NCBI GenBank assembly: GCA_025210235.1
Contig: JAOASG010000056.1
Coordinates: forward strand, 1-64,000
Source of the DNA: Vallitalea sp.
GTDB lineage: Bacteria; Bacillota; Clostridia; Lachnospirales; Vallitaleaceae
Reading direction: 5' to 3'
Length of the DNA: 64,000 bases
Position numbers and translations under genes: made by a program. Each line of letters opens with the position of its first letter. The stretch's first letter is position 1. Shown here piece after piece: positions 1 to 7,274 of this stretch. The notes beneath the pieces were generated by a model, which was not told the origin of the DNA, made no database searches, and was given only the letters and a program-made list of their open reading frames with translations.

Positions 1-361
1 CTACACAACATTCATACCAGGGCTATCGCATGAAAAATATTCCATAATATAATAAAATAATGTATACTGTACAAGACGGTCGTAGGTCAATGGATATTAA
101 AAAGTAGTGACTTTTAAATTATCCTTAGAAAATCTTAGTGAATGGAAGAACAGTTTCCGTTAAGAAAATTAAATGTTTGACTGCAAGGAGTTTTTAATTT
201 TTAGGAAACTATTCTGGAATGAACTTAGTTTTTCTTAGGATAATTTAACCTGAACGGATTTTTAATATCCATTGACCTACGACCGTCTTGTACAGTATAC
301 ATTATTTTATTATATTATGGAATATTTTTCATGCGATAGCCCTGGTATGAATGTTGTGTAG
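1..361. repeat. Long near-palindromic hairpin element (MITE-like), cut by the left window edge
   Basis: Bases 1-103 are the exact reverse complement of 259-361, without a mismatch. Pairing continues inward imperfectly: 116-132 matches 230-246 with one mismatch, and about 134-158 matches 204-228 loosely, leaving a small central loop near 170-190. The whole unit can fold as one hairpin of about 360 nt. No open frame lies in the centre, so it looks non-autonomous. Fragments of the same sequence recur at 17447-17487 (arm part, with 'ccgtcttgtacagt') and 40660-40717 (inner part, with 'ggaatgaactta'). The true left boundary is outside the window. Confidence 0.8.
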
Positions 362-550
362 CACAAGGATATCCTTTTGTATAAGAAGTATTTACATCTC
401 CAATATTACTTTTGTGGTAAAAATTAGTCCTATTAAAGTAATACTGTCTGACATTGTAAATGCTTGAAATATGGGCTACAAAAAATATCATAGGTGTGGA
501 ACTATCGTATATAACTGTTAGTTGAGACATTGAAAGTGCTTTTCTTGCAG

Positions 551-583
551 TTAAAAACAGATAGATTTGTCTATCTGTTTTTA
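551..583. terminator. Bidirectional intrinsic terminator
   Basis: A perfect stem, AAAAACAGATAGA/TCTATCTGTTTTT with a TTTG loop, is flanked by T-runs in both directions. It sits 3 bases beyond the stop of the DUF2971 gene at 586 and should end that transcript. Confidence 0.85.
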
Positions 584-585
584 AT

Positions 586-1476
586 TTACCATCTATACTT
601 TATTCTAGAATAGTCTATGTTTATGTCTTCAACATTAAGCTTATACATCTTTTCATTTTTCTCATTAAGTTCATGTTTTAAATAAAGTTTTAATGATTCT
701 TTTGTAAATCTTTTTTCTAAAGGACCTATTATAATTTCTCTATAACAATCACTAAAATCTCCATCAACTATGATGTAAGGTATTGTTATATTTTGCTTGT
801 TTTTGAAGTAAACAGGAATATTATCTGACGTATGGATAACAAATCTATATTCATCTTCTTCTACCAATGCTTCACATTTCATAAAATAGCTAAGGAAATA
901 AATAGCTACAACAAAATCTCCAATTATTTCTGTAGATTTTGGATGTCTTTTACCTTTTACTTCTTCACTTAATTTCTTAATAACTAGTTTTAATATCTTT
1001 TTTTGTTCCTTAGGATCATAAATAACATTTCCACATAACCAAGCTATCATTTTATTATCTTCACAAAAATTCTCAATTTGTTTATTTATCTTATCGAAAT
1101 TAATACCTATACAATAACCAAGTTTATTCGTATACTCTGACCAACATGTTAATGAGTCACTTTTATTGGATACTGAAAATGTGTAAACTCTTGATTTTCT
1201 CTCCAGATACCTTTTATAGTTTTTTATTTCAGTATTAAAATCTTTTAGTATTACATCATCATTTATGATATTACTAATATCATCCTTCATTTCTTCTAAT
1301 AATGATATTGTATGTTTAATTTCTAATAAATCATTTTGCAAAGATATCAAAGACATATGTATACTATTACCTTTAAGTATATTTAACATTGCTTCTGAAC
1401 CAGAATAATGATAAACATTCTCTAACTTAGGCTCTTTATTTATATGTTTACATAATATTTCATTTATGTTATACAT
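586..1476 (-). CDS. DUF2971 family protein
   Basis: A 296-residue soluble protein of unknown function. The N-terminus (VYHYSGSEAMLNIL, then a segment like 'I.LNDLLE') has the usual DUF2971 opening, followed by the central CWSEYTNKLGYCIGI stretch and the C-terminal EDEYRFVIH ... REIIIGP segment that typify the family. There is no signal peptide or membrane segment. The ATG at 1476 has a strong upstream AAGGAGG. It is monocistronic, with a terminator directly downstream, and lies between a repeat element and a region of mobile-element remnants. DUF2971 genes are common in accessory and defence-rich DNA, but nothing here shows a role. Confidence 0.75.
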   Translation of the reverse strand: MYNINEILCKHINKEPKLENVYHYSGSEAMLNILKGNSIHMSLISLQNDLLEIKHTISLLEEMKDDISNIINDDVILKDFNTEIKNYKRYLERKSRVYTFSVSNKSDSLTCWSEYTNKLGYCIGINFDKINKQIENFCEDNKMIAWLCGNVIYDPKEQKKILKLVIKKLSEEVKGKRHPKSTEIIGDFVVAIYFLSYFMKCEALVEEDEYRFVIHTSDNIPVYFKNKQNITIPYIIVDGDFSDCYREIIIGPLEKRFTKESLKLYLKHELNEKNEKMYKLNVEDINIDYSRIKYRW

Positions 1477-1690
1477 AATTCATACCTCCTTTTATAATAA
1501 TAATATTCCAATATTATTATTAAGTCAATTAAATTTGTAATGTTTATATCCCAATACCAACTTGACACCAAAACAATTATATTCAAGATGCATTTAATCA
1601 CTATACGACACATTTACTTTCATTTAATAAAATATTAAACCAGTTATACTCAAGAATTATTTAAAATATAAGTTTCTTATAAGCTATACA
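1477..1690. other. AT-rich intergenic stretch
   Basis: It must hold the promoter of the DUF2971 gene, whose Shine-Dalgarno is at 1483-1490. I see no convincing hexamer pair, repeat or RNA in the rest of it. Confidence 0.4.
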
Positions 1691-1752
1691 GCCTAAACTA
1701 AGGATCTAGTGTCCATTGTGGACTTGGGGGGGTTCGAGTCCCCCCAACTGCA
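1691..1752 (+). ncRNA. tRNA/tmRNA 3'-end-like fragment (possible attachment-site scar)
   Basis: A GC-rich block in very AT-rich DNA. It starts with GCCTAAACTAAG, which resembles the segment before the tRNA-like domain of Firmicute tmRNA. A small GTCC/GGAC hairpin (1711-1723) follows, then a perfect T-arm: five or six G, TTCGAGT (1733-1739), and matching C's to 1745. The sequence then reads CAACTGCA without CCA. No matching 5' acceptor strand (GCAGTTG) lies upstream and there is no room for a full tmRNA. It is therefore a fragment. Integrative elements often use tRNA or tmRNA 3' ends, and tnpB and excisionase-like remnants follow within 1 kb, so an att scar is a reasonable inference. Confidence 0.4.
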
Positions 1753-1771
1753 TTACATATTTGACATAATT

Positions 1772-1805
1772 AAAGGCTATATCGTTATGATATTAGCCTT
1801 TTTTG
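1772..1805 (+). terminator. Intrinsic terminator after the tRNA/tmRNA-like fragment
   Basis: The stem AAAGGCT-ATATC / GATAT-(T)-AGCCTTT is followed by TTTTTTGTT. Its orientation suits a + strand RNA such as the one ending at about 1752. The same AAAGGCTATATCGTT half-stem occurs in the terminator at 7215. Confidence 0.7.
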
Positions 1806-2047
1806 TTATGTTTTTTATCTACTTGCGTTTTGGTCTTGTGACGTTAAGACTTTAATTGACGGCTTGTTTTTTTAGTTTGTCTATTAATTAAAATCAGTTA
1901 TTATTATGTACTAATCCGTCCTTTAATCTAGCTTTTTGATAGAGTTAAAATCCTCATATCTTTCTATTTATTCGTATTGAAGTTTCAGCATTAATATTAT
2001 AGTTTAAACTTTTTAATTCTATTACTTTCATATATATTAAAACATTT

Positions 2048-2425
2048 TTATCTATGGTTATTAATATTAAAACTTTGTTCGTTAGCTTTTTCTATTAACC
2101 ATTTACTAAAAGCTGTCCGACTAAAAATTAGTTTACCATTAATTATGATATAAGGGAAATCTTCTAATTTATTTGTACGTACATCATACGAAAAATCATA
2201 TATGTCATTATAGCCAAGTAGTCGAGAAATTTCGCCTATAGCCATATATTCACCTTCAATAACAGGTTCCATCGTAGGTTGAGTGACGTGAAGTGCCCCA
2301 TTTATACTATTTCTAAGATCAATATCGCTTAATTCTTTCAAACCATTACTTATAATTATTGAACTAACTATTATACATATACCTAATATTGACAAACCAT
2401 AGAATACTCCTTTATAGTCCTTCAA
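2048..2425 (-). CDS. Membrane-anchored excisionase/MerR-like DNA-binding protein, hypothetical
   Basis: About 125 residues. The chosen start is the TTG at 2425, six bases after GAGGTG; that Shine-Dalgarno lies inside the stop region of the upstream tnpB remnant. One hydrophobic helix (about residues 7-27) anchors the N-terminus. The C-terminal half (YMAIGEISRLLGYND ... INGKLIFSRTAFSKWLIEKA) has the spacing of the excisionase/HTH_17 winged-helix fold, in which a tyrosine-helix is followed by a wing and a 'F.R..F..WL' helix. The union of a membrane helix with an excisionase-like domain is unusual. Function is unknown; it may come from an integrative element. A small membrane protein precedes it in the same unit. 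Confidence 0.5.
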   Translation of the reverse strand: MKDYKGVFYGLSILGICIIVSSIIISNGLKELSDIDLRNSINGALHVTQPTMEPVIEGEYMAIGEISRLLGYNDIYDFSYDVRTNKLEDFPYIIINGKLIFSRTAFSKWLIEKANEQSFNINNHR

Positions 2426-2430
2426 ACTTA

Positions 2431-2709
2431 TCACCTCAATTCTATTAGAACATTCCTAAAACATATTTTTTCATGAATTTTAACTAATTTTATCCTAACT
2501 TTTTTTTCTATTGTTACTACTTTTTTCTTTCTTAATAAATCTTTTTGTATTTTTTTAAGCCTTTTTTCTGATTTTAACCATTTAGGATTACAAAGAAATT
2601 CTCCATCACATGTTATTGAAAATTCTTTTAATCCTACATCAATACCAACTTTCTTATCTGTTTTATGTAATTGTTTTCTTTCAGCCCCACTAAAATTGTT
2701 AAAAAACAT
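2431..2709 (-). pseudogene. tnpB: TnpB (IS200/IS605 OrfB) internal fragment
   Basis: The segment KKVGIDVGLKEFSI ... NPKWLKSEKRLKKIQKDL is the RuvC-I region of TnpB, carrying the first catalytic Asp in GIDVG. It is followed by the expected basic stretch and RIKLVKIHEKI. The N-terminal DNA-binding third, the RuvC-II Glu, the zinc ribbon and the RuvC-III Asp are all missing, so no RNA-guided nuclease activity is possible. The fragment begins with a foreign MFFNNFSGAERKQL leader behind a good AGGAG site and ends in a TGA that overlaps the Shine-Dalgarno of the next gene. It is thus an insertion scar still read within a small operon. No IS ends or omega RNA are evident. Confidence 0.8.
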
Positions 2710-2719
2710 CTTTACTCTC

Positions 2720-2911
2720 CTATAACTTATCTTGATTTTTGGCTATGTATATATCTAGAGCTTTAACCCCTTTTTTTGCAAGCTTAATAATTATAATCAA
2801 TACATATATTGCGAGTGCTGTTAATCCAATATATACTAACAAATAAAATGTTGAAATAAAATTTACCATTGGGTTGTCTATTTTCCAATTTAATCTTGAC
2901 GTTATATTCAC
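2720..2911 (-). CDS. Small single-pass membrane protein
   Basis: 63 residues starting at a GTG (2911) eight bases after GAGAGGTGA. One long hydrophobic helix (about residues 18-44) is followed by a basic tail, KLAKKGVKALDIYIAKNQ. No family is recognised. It lies 10 bases upstream of the tnpB remnant with its own Shine-Dalgarno and is probably first in a three-gene unit with it and the excisionase-like gene. Small hydrophobic proteins of this sort are common in mobile elements, but there is no direct evidence of function. Confidence 0.45.
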   Translation of the reverse strand: MNITSRLNWKIDNPMVNFISTFYLLVYIGLTALAIYVLIIIIKLAKKGVKALDIYIAKNQDKL

Positions 2912-2985
2912 AAAATCACCTCTCCATCTGTATAGTAATTAATTTAAATTTTTCTACTATTTTCAGTATTACACTAGCGACCACC

Positions 2986-3140
2986 TATTAACTTAATTTT
3001 ACTTATGGCTACACCTTCTTGACGTCTAAATGAATTATATGTATCCATATTTTAAATCACAAATTGTTCCTTATTTACTAATACCTCTTTTTATGGTCAA
3101 CTGATGTCGGTTTTTACATTATTTTTAACAAGTCTATCAA
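2986..3140 (-). pseudogene. Decayed fragment related to the RNase H-like gene at 5399-5848
   Basis: The DNA at 3098-3137 closely matches 5572-5615 (shared 'caactgatgtcggttttt' and 'attatttntaac.agtctat'). On the minus strand it encodes DLLKIM-stop-KPTSVD, against DSLQIMKKPTSVD in the intact gene. Downstream, another frame gives RQEGVAISKIKLIGGR followed by a stop, which can be aligned loosely to the intact C-terminus. Stops and frameshifts show that it is dead. It directly abuts the HAD gene stop at 3142. Confidence 0.6.
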
Positions 3141-3141
3141 A

Positions 3142-3840
3142 TCATAAAATTTGTAGTAAATCAGAAATGTTGTTTATTCTAAAATCTTCTTTATAAGGAA
3201 TAATTTTTGGTAATTTACACTCATCTGTTGTAATCCACGCACAATCCATTCCTATCTGCTTGGAACACAAGACATCTATTGGTTGATCTCCTACATATAA
3301 ACACTTCTCTGCTTTTAAATCAAGCTGATTAAGGATAATTTGCATTATACTTATATTTGGCTTTGCAACCCCAACAATATCTGAAATAATTATAGCCTCA
3401 AAATATTTAGAAATACCTAAGTCATCTAAATAATCCATAAGCCAACAATAATGGTTTGAGACTATACCTAAACGATACTTATTTTTTAGTGTCCCTAAAA
3501 CATCTACCACACCAGGTATTAATGTAATTTTCTGTTTGGGTATTGGTAATTTTTTAAGCTCTAACAAATATTTATCAATATCTTGATCAATTACACATGA
3601 TAATGCTACTTTATCTAGTAAAATATTCAATTCTTCATTAAACATATGCGGTTCCCCACATTGCTCTCTCTGAGTTTGCTCTCCTATTGACCAATTTATC
3701 ATTCTTGAAATTTCTTTAGCTTTTTCTTCACAGACTTCAAAACCTAATCCCCTTAATCTATCTCCATATATTTGAGCATAATTTGGGCTATACTTAACTA
3801 GAGTATCACTAACATCAAAGATAATTGCTTCATATTTCAA
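3142..3840 (-). CDS. HAD-family hydrolase (haloacid dehalogenase/phosphatase type)
   Basis: 232 residues. HAD motif I is IIFDVSDTLV near residues 7-16, motif II is GIVSNH, motif III is the K of GVAKPN, and motif IV is YVGDQPIDV. A helical cap lies between motifs I and II, as in C1-type phosphatases. Motif I reads D-V-S-D-T: the nucleophile Asp is present but the acid/base Asp two residues later is Ser, as in some dehalogenase-like or specialised members, so ordinary phosphatase activity is uncertain. The start is TTG at 3840 preceded by AAGGGATG. It is monocistronic. The substrate cannot be predicted. Confidence 0.8.
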   Translation of the reverse strand: MKYEAIIFDVSDTLVKYSPNYAQIYGDRLRGLGFEVCEEKAKEISRMINWSIGEQTQREQCGEPHMFNEELNILLDKVALSCVIDQDIDKYLLELKKLPIPKQKITLIPGVVDVLGTLKNKYRLGIVSNHYCWLMDYLDDLGISKYFEAIIISDIVGVAKPNISIMQIILNQLDLKAEKCLYVGDQPIDVLCSKQIGMDCAWITTDECKLPKIIPYKEDFRINNISDLLQIL

Positions 3841-4204
3841 ATCTATTACATCCCTTCTATTTGGTTTATATCTACTCTAAACTATGGAATACTATAAATT
3901 TGTTTATTACATTTCTAGTTTGCTATATCATTCTAATACTAACCAACATTTGAGAGCGCTTTTCTAATAACCTCATCCTTTCTAACAATATTCATTCATT
4001 ACAAATAAATTCATCATATTTTTTATTTACTTACAATTGACACTATAATATTACATATTTAATTTTGTACTGTCAAATATATTTCATAACATATTAACTA
4101 TATAATTTTCTTGTCACATTTCATTGCAATAAAATTAATTATGTTTACAAATCACTTTAATGCCATTTAAGAACTTTATGCATTATTTAAAGTTACATTC
4201 CCTC
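3841..4204. other. Intergenic region with no feature seen beyond start signals
   Basis: 364 bases of very AT-rich DNA between the HAD gene and the end of the lipoprotein gene. It must hold the HAD promoter, but I see no convincing hexamer pair. No terminator-like stem is obvious after the lipoprotein stop at 4205. Confidence 0.35.
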
Positions 4205-5353
4205 TTATGAGTTAGAACAAATTGATTTTAATACTACTTTATAATTATCGTTTAATATTGAATATACTTCTAAGTTATAAATGAATGCTTCATATGATTC
4301 CGTAAGAAACTCATACTTATTATCTCCATTAATATCTGCAATAAGTAATTTATTTAAAATAGAATAATTAGATTCACCCCAATAATAATATGAATAATAT
4401 TTGTCATTTCCTTTTAAAGTAGGTTCCGTCTCCGGAGTTGTATTCCACATATTTTTGAGAACTTTAACATTTGTTCCATCTTGATAAATTATAATATTAT
4501 AAAACGCAGTTTCTTGGGTAGATATGTCTGACGAAACAATAATCTCGTTATTTTCTCCCAACTTATTATTTATAACCGTTAAATATTCAAAATCATTATC
4601 ACCATCAAAATCTCCGTGATAACAACACTTATAATAAGGAATTATATTGTTAACTTTATATGCATCAAACAAACTCTTTACTTTTCTAATTGTTTCCTGC
4701 GGTATTTTATCCGAAAGAGAATACTCTCTGGGATAAATATTAATATCTTCTGATAGTATGAGCGTTTCTGCACTAAATTTAGGATCATTTATTTCTTTCT
4801 TATCAACTTCAAATGATATTAATAAATCCTCAGAGGAATATGACATATTATAAATTGTATCATTCATTGATACTGGTAAATTAAATACATGTCCTTCTTC
4901 CTTAGATTCACCTAGATTAATTAACAAATTTGCATTTTCCATATCTTCAAGTGTATATTTATTACTCGATGGAAATATAACTTTATTTGATTTACCTATG
5001 AGTTTATTTTCATGAAATACATAGTAAACTGATTTCGTAAGTACATCTCCCATTATTATTGAAGAAGTTATTGAGTCTTCATTTAGCTCAGAACAAGATG
5101 TCCAAGTTTTTTCATTTTTATTATAATTACCCAAAAGAAGATTTTCCCAAGCAATAATAATATTTGAATCTTTTGCTTCTGCTAATTTTGGGCTAAATTT
5201 ATTTTCTATATCATCAGTCTCCGAATTATAATCATCATATTTATTTGTTATCTCCTTTTCATTTAATGCATTAGTTTTATTAGTTTTGATTCCACAAGAA
5301 CATAACAATACGGTAAATAATATGATTAAAATTAATATTCTGAAATATTTCAT
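4205..5353 (-). CDS. Lipoprotein with FG-GAP/VCBS-like calcium-binding repeats
   Basis: 382 residues. A type II signal peptide (hydrophobic residues 5-18, lipobox LLCSC with Cys at about 20) predicts a membrane-anchored extracellular protein. Two Asp-rich loops in the C-terminal third, GDFDGDNDFEY and ADINGDNKYEF, follow the D-x-D-G-D/N-x-D/E pattern of FG-GAP/VCBS beta-propeller repeats, which commonly bind calcium. The N-terminal half is not recognised. The ATG at 5353 follows AAGGAG closely. It is downstream of the RNase H-like gene by 45 bases and may share its transcript. Adhesion or ligand sensing is possible but unproven. Confidence 0.6.
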   Translation of the reverse strand: MKYFRILILIILFTVLLCSCGIKTNKTNALNEKEITNKYDDYNSETDDIENKFSPKLAEAKDSNIIIAWENLLLGNYNKNEKTWTSCSELNEDSITSSIIMGDVLTKSVYYVFHENKLIGKSNKVIFPSSNKYTLEDMENANLLINLGESKEEGHVFNLPVSMNDTIYNMSYSSEDLLISFEVDKKEINDPKFSAETLILSEDINIYPREYSLSDKIPQETIRKVKSLFDAYKVNNIIPYYKCCYHGDFDGDNDFEYLTVINNKLGENNEIIVSSDISTQETAFYNIIIYQDGTNVKVLKNMWNTTPETEPTLKGNDKYYSYYYWGESNYSILNKLLIADINGDNKYEFLTESYEAFIYNLEVYSILNDNYKVVLKSICSNS

Positions 5354-5398
5354 TATATATGCTCCTTCATAATGCTTAATATAAATCTTTTTATTTAA

Positions 5399-5848
5399 TT
5401 ATTTTCTTGATTTGACAAGGTTTTTAAGAGAATTCCCCTCACCCTCACATGAGTAAAAAGTTACAATTAATTTTTTTTCAGTTATTTTATCAAATATTAT
5501 TTTTATTAAATCAAAGTTTGTCCCTGATCCTCGCAAACCTTTTTTTATTCCTACTGGCGTACTTGTAATTACATCAACTGATGTCGGTTTTTTCATTATT
5601 TGTAACGAGTCTATTATACCTTGAAGAATACACCTATTAGCTGTAGTATCATCATTTTCACCTTGTATCTTTTTATATATATTACCGTATTGAAGAATGG
5701 CGATATAACTACCTTTTCTAGTTTTATAATCACAACTACCATGAACTATTATTTTAGTATTCTTAATGTTATTAGTTAGCGCATTTTGAAGACTTACATC
5801 ACGAATAGTTTTTATATTCAATTTTGTTTCTAAGTCAATGGCTTCCAT
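5399..5848 (-). CDS. RNase H-fold protein lacking the catalytic acids
   Basis: 149 residues. The central part follows the RNase HI pattern: IIVHGSCDYKTRKGSYIAIL (compare 'YTDGSC..NPG.GG.A..L'), TTANRCILQGIIDSL (compare 'TTNNRMEL.A...AL') and VDVITSTPVGIKKGL (compare 'V.I.TDS.YV..G'). The first Asp is His, the Glu is Ile and the DS Asp is Ser, so metal-dependent cleavage is not expected. It may have been repurposed for nucleic-acid or protein binding. The ATG at 5848 overlaps the tail of the upstream gene, whose last codons supply the GGAGAG ribosome site. A decayed second copy lies at 2986-3140. Confidence 0.55.
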   Translation of the reverse strand: MEAIDLETKLNIKTIRDVSLQNALTNNIKNTKIIVHGSCDYKTRKGSYIAILQYGNIYKKIQGENDDTTANRCILQGIIDSLQIMKKPTSVDVITSTPVGIKKGLRGSGTNFDLIKIIFDKITEKKLIVTFYSCEGEGNSLKNLVKSRK

Positions 5849-5853
5849 ATAAT

Positions 5854-6129
5854 CTACTCTCCTTCAGTTGTTTTATCCTTATCATCAAGTAATTTAATTA
5901 TAGTCTCAGAATTTTCCTTTATATCTTTTGATAATTTAAGACTCTCAGCCTTTGCATAAAAACTAACTACTAAAACACATCCTACAACAAAATCTGAAAT
6001 TATAGTATAGTTTCCGTTATATGCATTATCTAAGTAAACTCCTATCGTTATAGAAATTATTGCAGCAACCCAACTACATATTTTAAGTAATATTATTATT
6101 ATTTGTGTACTATCATAGTTCTTTTCCAT
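5854..6129 (-). CDS. Small two-helix membrane protein
   Basis: 91 residues from the ATG at 6129, chosen because GAGGGGAAAAG lies just upstream; an upstream in-frame ATG at 6195 has no such site. Two hydrophobic helices (about residues 11-28 and 37-53) are followed by a charged tail, KLSKDIKENSETIIKLLDDKD, likely helical and cytoplasmic. It overlaps the start region of the RNase H-like gene and is presumably translationally coupled to it. No family is recognised. Confidence 0.5.
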   Translation of the reverse strand: MEKNYDSTQIIIILLKICSWVAAIISITIGVYLDNAYNGNYTIISDFVVGCVLVVSFYAKAESLKLSKDIKENSETIIKLLDDKDKTTEGE

Positions 6130-6300
6130 CTTTCTTTTCCCCTCTTTAAATATGTGAAATACTTTTTGTAAAACAAATCTTTTCACTATTAACAAGCTTT
6201 ATTCCCGATAAATTTAGTCTTATAATTAAAACACTTATTTGTTATAATAAATATAATATAACAAAATATTAAATTAATTATATCATAATTAGGGGATGTT

Positions 6301-6684
6301 GTGCGAATGAAAAGCAAACTAATAGATATTATTATCAGTTTAATACTCAATACATTTTCATTACTAATATGGGTTTATGAAATGATTATTGCAAGTGATA
6401 TACCTGTTAAAATATCTTATTCAGACTGTATATTATTAATATCCTTACTAGTTTTATTCTTAATAATTTATTACTTTTATTCGATAAGAACTAAGTATAA
6501 ACTAATGAATATTTTACTATTATTACCATCATTATATCTTTGGTATATGACTATGAAACAAGGATTAATACATCATTTTCACAAATATGATACACTAATT
6601 AGCATTGCAGGTTTTATTGTTATTTTAATATTAATTATACACTTAATTTTTAGAATAAAAAAATCAAAAAACCAAGTTATTTAG
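6301..6684 (+). CDS. Polytopic membrane protein, hypothetical
   Basis: 127 residues with four predicted membrane helices (about 8-29, 43-61, 68-86, 99-120) and a short basic C-terminus, FRIKKSKNQ. Either the GTG at 6301 or the ATG at 6307 may be the start; AGGGGA at 6291-6296 serves both. It stands alone, divergent from the 5.85 kb operon. There is no recognisable motif, and the function is unknown. Confidence 0.5.
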   Translation: MRMKSKLIDIIISLILNTFSLLIWVYEMIIASDIPVKISYSDCILLISLLVLFLIIYYFYSIRTKYKLMNILLLLPSLYLWYMTMKQGLIHHFHKYDTLISIAGFIVILILIIHLIFRIKKSKNQVI

Positions 6685-6730
6685 CAAAAAGAAAAATATA
6701 TATTTAAATCCATAATTCTGCAATTACCTA

Positions 6731-6846
6731 AGTAATTGCGAAACTACATTAAGTTGATTCTTTAATGCAATATGTTGGGTTCCCACTTATAATAAAAACT
6801 ACATATTGTATGTAAAGAATTAAAATCCTTAGTTCGCAATTACCAT
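6731..6846. repeat. Small hairpin repeat, family 2
   Basis: GTAATTGCGAA(A)CTA at 6732 pairs with TTAGTTCGCAATTAC near 6831-6845, and inner segments (GATTCTTTAATGCAATATGT against ACATATTG..AAAGAATTAAAATC) also pair, giving an imperfect hairpin of about 115 bp. The first 38 bases recur with three mismatches at 18710-18747. No coding potential is seen. It is a small MITE-like or REP-like unit. Confidence 0.6.
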
Positions 6847-6877
6847 TACCTAATACAAATTGAAAGGATTGAATTCA

Positions 6878-7162
6878 TTGAAACGAGCTAAAACCGTTAC
6901 TATAAAAATAATTTCTATTATAATACTTCTATGGTCAATATTAGTGATCTCAGATTACTTTAAAACAACTCATAGTTTTAAAAAACCTACTTTTACTAAA
7001 CTTTATAATGCTTGTGAAGATGGAGGTTCAGGAACATATATAGAACTTGGATATTCTATCGAAATAGAAGGTAATTTTATGCCCGAAGATAAATTTCCTG
7101 GCGTTACATATGCTAAATTTAATTTATTTAAAATTCCAATAAAGGAAGTTAGAAGAGATTAA
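6878..7162 (+). CDS. Small single-pass exported protein, hypothetical
   Basis: 94 residues from the TTG at 6878, which sits nine bases after AAAGGA; an upstream TTG at 6860 lacks a site. An N-terminal signal anchor (about residues 6-25) is followed by a small extracytoplasmic domain with CEDGGSGTYIELGYSIEIEG and KFNLFKIPIKEV. The single Cys is not in a good lipobox. Similar short proteins occur in Bacillota, but I know no function. It is followed by a terminator shared with the convergent pepF gene. Confidence 0.55.
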   Translation: MKRAKTVTIKIISIIILLWSILVISDYFKTTHSFKKPTFTKLYNACEDGGSGTYIELGYSIEIEGNFMPEDKFPGVTYAKFNLFKIPIKEVRRD

Positions 7163-7214
7163 TAAATTAAACTCTTTATTATATATTTAGAAAAAGAGAA
7201 AGATTTATAATATT

Positions 7215-7254
7215 AAAAGGCTATATCGTTTAAATTTGACGATTAGCCTTTTTC
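7215..7254. terminator. Intrinsic terminator between convergent genes
   Basis: AAAAGGCTA-T-ATCGT pairs with ACGAT-TAGCCTTTTT around a nine-base loop, with T's after it on the + strand and A's (T's on the minus strand) before it. It ends the small exported-protein gene and probably pepF. The half-stem matches the terminator at 1772. Confidence 0.75.
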
Positions 7255-7274
7255 ATAAATTTTCATTGTATTTA

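Noticed and set aside
315-530. 71-codon minus-strand frame running into the hairpin arm
   Set aside because: No ribosome site, no family resemblance, and its end lies in repeat DNA; kept only as an observation.
2431-2709. A functional TnpB/omega RNA nuclease
   Set aside because: Only the RuvC-I region remains; the other catalytic motifs and the zinc ribbon are missing.
3950-3966. cre-like sequence (TGAGAGCGCTTTTC)
   Set aside because: Three or more mismatches to the catabolite-response consensus and not clearly placed at a promoter.
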